Shown one piece after another: positions 3,884-6,423 of a stretch of 6,423 nt of DNA. The position numbers were made by a program, and so were the translations under genes. Positions within the stretch are counted from its first letter, which is position 1, and every line of letters starts with the position of its first letter. This DNA comes from Patescibacteria group bacterium (GTDB taxonomy: Bacteria > Patescibacteriota > Microgenomatia > UBA1400 > MFAQ01): positions 1-6,423 of the forward strand of contig JAHJQJ010000014.1 in assembly GCA_018819325.1 (NCBI GenBank). The letters run 5' to 3'. Below the pieces are notes generated by a model. The model ran no database searches. It worked only from the letters and a program-made list of their open reading frames with translations, and was not told where the DNA came from.

Positions 3884-6391
3884 TTAATTAAATACCTTAT
3901 TTAATTTATTTTGCCATTCGTCTTCGGCTAAAACCTGATAATTTATTTTAAGATCCTTTTGTAAACCTAAATCAGCCCAGGCTTTTTCTGTGCCTAAATC
4001 GTTACACAAATCAAAGACTCTGCGTTTGTAGTTTGTGTCATCGCTATCCTTTAGGTGTAAGCCTTTTGTTTCTATTACATGGACCTTATCTAGCCCCCCA
4101 CCATTATCCTGGGTAGAAAAAAGAAAGTCGGGGTAAATTTTTTGCTTGTGCCAGCCTTGGACATAGTAATCATGCTTTGAAATGTTTCTGTACCAAAAGA
4201 GTAATCTTTTTTGATCGTCCAGATACCAAGCTACGGCTTTTTCGGTTTCATTCAACCCCTCTTCAGCAACGTAGTCAAACAAACTTTTTTGTAGTTGTTC
4301 CCCGCTTTGTTTGTTGAATTTCTTCCAGTTGGATTTTATAACTTGTTTTTTGGGTAAACCTGGTCGACTTTTTATAAGCATAAATTTAATGTCTCCCTTA
4401 TTTATTGCTTTGTCAAAAACTTGTTTTGATAGTTTGTCTTTTTCGGTTACTAAAATTTTTCTTAATTCTTCGATAATAAAAGGTAGGTTGGCTGATATTT
4501 GTTCTGGTTTATGTTTTTTAGATAACTTCTCTAAAATGTGCTGAGTTATTAAATGAGCTGTCCAGGGATTGGTTACAATGTCTAGAATGTTTCTGGTAAT
4601 GTATGTAGTGTCGATACCCGAGTCAAATTGTTGTTGGATTTCCTCACTTTCTGTTTTTATTAAGATGTCAGGATCTTTGTGTATACCTATTCTTGAAGCA
4701 AAATCTTGAGATTTTTTCCTTGCTAGTGATAGTGATTTAATTTTAGAAAGATCAACCTTGCTCCAATCAGTGAATTGGGCAATATCCATTTCATAATTGA
4801 CTAGACTCCACTGCCCACTTTGCTTCGAGGCAAAAAATGGTAATAAAATTTGATCCACCTGTTGCTTAAACTCCTCCCTTGGATAAATGGTTCTTGATTG
4901 GGTTTCAATATCTTCTAGGCTTTCTCCCTCACTTATTCTAGAAGCCAGATCACCCAAACCTTCTTTTTCAAAGCCCTTCTTAATTTTTTCTAGTAGGTCG
5001 TGTGTATCTTGCTTGAAACAAAAAACATAGCTTTCGTCTAATAACCTAACATTTGTTTTCCTAGCATATGGTTGGCGAAGTATCCTACCGATTAATTGCG
5101 TTAAGCTGGTTGGGGCTCTGGTGTTGGTCAAGATTGTCAAAACATATGCAAAGGGGCAATCCCAACCTTCTTGAAGTGCATATTTAGTGATTATGTATCT
5201 AATTGAACAATCATCACTAAGTAGGTCAATTCCTTCGATGTCGTCTTTTGAACTTGACTTAATGGCTATTTCTTCTGCTTTTATTCCTGCTATTTTTATT
5301 AACCACTCTTTTACATCTTCAGCGTGAATTGATTTTCCATCTCTTTGGTCAGGGCCTGTATTTTCTACCTGTATCAAACAAATTGGTCGAATATATTTGT
5401 TGGTATTCGAGCGGTGATCGTTGGCAGTTTTTTCTAGTAGATCTCTTTGTTGAATACTGGCTCTCATGGTGTCTGTCCAGTCGGTACTGGCCTTGTTTAC
5501 TATATGAAGATCAAGCTTTATCATCTCTTCTTGGTTTAGCTCTGTGCCAGAAACATTGACCAATTTGTTGCTGTTTTCTGGTGGTGTTGCCGAAAGTTCA
5601 AGTAAAATTGATGGGTTAAAACCCCTTAGAGTTGATTGGGCAATTTCGCTATATGCTTTGTGACCTTCATCTAAAATGATGATTGGCCGCAAGAGTCGTA
5701 GAGTATTACCTAAAGATGTTTTGATCTGTTTTCCCCAGAAATCATCATCGTTACCAAAGTGATCAAGGTTGGGAATTTCTGCCAATATTTTTTGATGATC
5801 TTCAATTTTTTCCTCGGAAGGGAAAAATTCGGTATAGCCTCCGCTATCTCTAAACATCCTTAAGGTTTCTTTGTTTTGTCTGGAGGCCGCGGGGAGCATA
5901 AGCATCATGATTATCAGATTTTCCTGTATGTCTGATGGGGTAAACTTATCCCATCTTTCTAAAATCATGGTTTTGTTGCTACTGGTATTATCAAGCATTT
6001 GGCGGTATGGATGACTTTTGTCCTTTAGGTTCTTTAGGGTTTGTTTGTATATTTGGTTTGTAGGTACTATCCACAAAACCAAGCCTTGTCTTTGATTCAA
6101 GTAACTTTGATTGATTAAATCAATAGTTTTAACAGCCAATAGGGTTTTCCCACCACCTGTGGGAATTTTTAAGCAAAAATTGGGTAGCTGTTGGTTTAGC
6201 CCGTTTTGTTTAGAATGGTAAATTTTGTTTATCCTTCCTTTAAAAAATTCTTCCCAGGCTTTTTTTGGCCAGTTTATTTCACCGACACCTACTTTAATAG
6301 CTTTTTGGTTTTTCCCTCGCCAAATGCTTAACAACTCAAGATATTTCTTGGTTTGTTTTAGGGTTTGTAGTTGATAGTTTTTAAGCTCCAT
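3884..6391 (-). CDS. Type III restriction Res-like SF2 helicase with PD-ExK nuclease
   Basis: An 835-residue protein with the order of Type III restriction (Res) subunits: ATP-driven translocase then nuclease. Helicase motifs are I IPTGGGKT (76-83, Walker A), II DEGH (241-244), III SAT (267-269), V region YALQEGWDCP (404-413), and VI QLIGRILRQP (432-441). The C-terminal nuclease shows P754-D755 in KIYPDFLF, then E774-T-K776 in HVIETKGLHL, a complete PD-…ExK site. It is shorter than classical Res proteins (about 970), and motif II is DEGH rather than DEAH. ATG 6391 is chosen because AAAGG (6398-6402) lies 6 nt upstream, although the frame stays open to the window edge. It begins 2 nt after a possible upstream stop, so a Mod partner may lie just outside the window. 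No methyltransferase is visible inside. Alternatives are a stand-alone phage-defence helicase-nuclease. Confidence 0.88.
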   Translation of the reverse strand: MELKNYQLQTLKQTKKYLELLSIWRGKNQKAIKVGVGEINWPKKAWEEFFKGRINKIYHSKQNGLNQQLPNFCLKIPTGGGKTLLAVKTIDLINQSYLNQRQGLVLWIVPTNQIYKQTLKNLKDKSHPYRQMLDNTSSNKTMILERWDKFTPSDIQENLIIMMLMLPAASRQNKETLRMFRDSGGYTEFFPSEEKIEDHQKILAEIPNLDHFGNDDDFWGKQIKTSLGNTLRLLRPIIILDEGHKAYSEIAQSTLRGFNPSILLELSATPPENSNKLVNVSGTELNQEEMIKLDLHIVNKASTDWTDTMRASIQQRDLLEKTANDHRSNTNKYIRPICLIQVENTGPDQRDGKSIHAEDVKEWLIKIAGIKAEEIAIKSSSKDDIEGIDLLSDDCSIRYIITKYALQEGWDCPFAYVLTILTNTRAPTSLTQLIGRILRQPYARKTNVRLLDESYVFCFKQDTHDLLEKIKKGFEKEGLGDLASRISEGESLEDIETQSRTIYPREEFKQQVDQILLPFFASKQSGQWSLVNYEMDIAQFTDWSKVDLSKIKSLSLARKKSQDFASRIGIHKDPDILIKTESEEIQQQFDSGIDTTYITRNILDIVTNPWTAHLITQHILEKLSKKHKPEQISANLPFIIEELRKILVTEKDKLSKQVFDKAINKGDIKFMLIKSRPGLPKKQVIKSNWKKFNKQSGEQLQKSLFDYVAEEGLNETEKAVAWYLDDQKRLLFWYRNISKHDYYVQGWHKQKIYPDFLFSTQDNGGGLDKVHVIETKGLHLKDSDDTNYKRRVFDLCNDLGTEKAWADLGLQKDLKINYQVLAEDEWQNKLNKVFN

Positions 6392-6393
6392 GC

Positions 6394-6423
6394 TTAACCT
6401 TTCATCTTGTAAATTTCGAAGGG
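6394..6423 (-). CDS. Possible C-terminal tail of a gene upstream of the Res-like gene
   Basis: A - strand frame from the window edge encodes PFEIYKMKG and stops at TAA (6394-6396), 2 nt before the Res-like start codon. The AAAGG ribosome-binding site of that gene sits in its last codons, as expected for a tight operon. Nine residues do not identify a family; a Mod methyltransferase is expected by position only. Confidence 0.35.
   Translation of the reverse strand, partial: PFEIYKMKG
6398..6402 (-). promoter_or_regulatory. Ribosome binding site of the Res-like gene
   Basis: AAAGG on the - strand is 6 nt before ATG 6391. It decides the start of an otherwise longer open frame (residues LRNLQDERLS precede the Met) and is one of the few recognisable SD sequences on this strand. 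Confidence 0.6.

Noticed and set aside
1..6423. CRISPR array, tRNA, rRNA or insertion sequence ends
   Set aside because: I saw no regularly spaced repeats, cloverleaf-like sequence, transposase motifs or paired terminal repeats.

Overview
The window is AT-rich, gene-dense bacterial DNA. It shows short gaps, overlapping starts and stops, several genes without a Shine-Dalgarno (SD) sequence, and ordinary TAA/TAG/TGA stops. The small compact proteins and a reduced helicase-nuclease suggest a streamlined genome, possibly Candidate Phyla Radiation/Patescibacteria. That placement is an impression from protein style; there is no rRNA or marker gene here.

Left end, + strand (1-742): a possible tail of an upstream gene ends at a perfect SD sequence. 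An open frame follows that has no standard start codon until GTG 142. It ends at TAA 592-594 and its protein sequence appears to continue in the +1 frame to 742. I read this as one unrecognised protein of about 225 residues that is either broken by a 1-nt indel or expressed by +1 frameshifting. The site has an SD-like AAGG, then TTT TAA C, which resembles the prfB frameshift site.

The rest is on the - strand, converging on that gene. Transcription runs from right to left. (i) 3884-6391 is a Type III restriction Res-like SF2 helicase with a C-terminal PD-ExK nuclease. It follows, by 2 nt, the possible tail of another gene at the window edge, perhaps its methyltransferase. (ii) 3050-3817 is an HTH-Panacea (DUF4065/SocA-like) antitoxin, overlapping by 11 nt a RelE/ParE-like toxin at 2722-3060. 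This toxin-antitoxin operon has its own near-consensus sigma70 promoter (TTGACA, 17 bp, TATAGT), placed so the antitoxin mRNA is nearly leaderless. A palindrome covers the -10 box and the start codon, as expected for autorepression. (iii) 1583-2698 is a 12-TM MFS transporter starting 23 nt after the toxin, possibly the third gene of that operon, with an AT-rich terminator-like hairpin at its stop codon. (iv) 1135-1407 is a small protein resembling DUF5678, and 765-1166 overlaps it and encodes a retropepsin-like (clan AA) aspartic protease with a DTG motif. These two form a tight pair with a plausible promoter upstream.

Taken together this looks like an accessory or defence-type segment: restriction, toxin-antitoxin, a two-gene protease module of unknown role and one uncharacterised, possibly frameshifted gene. 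No tRNA, rRNA, CRISPR, transposase or IS ends were seen.
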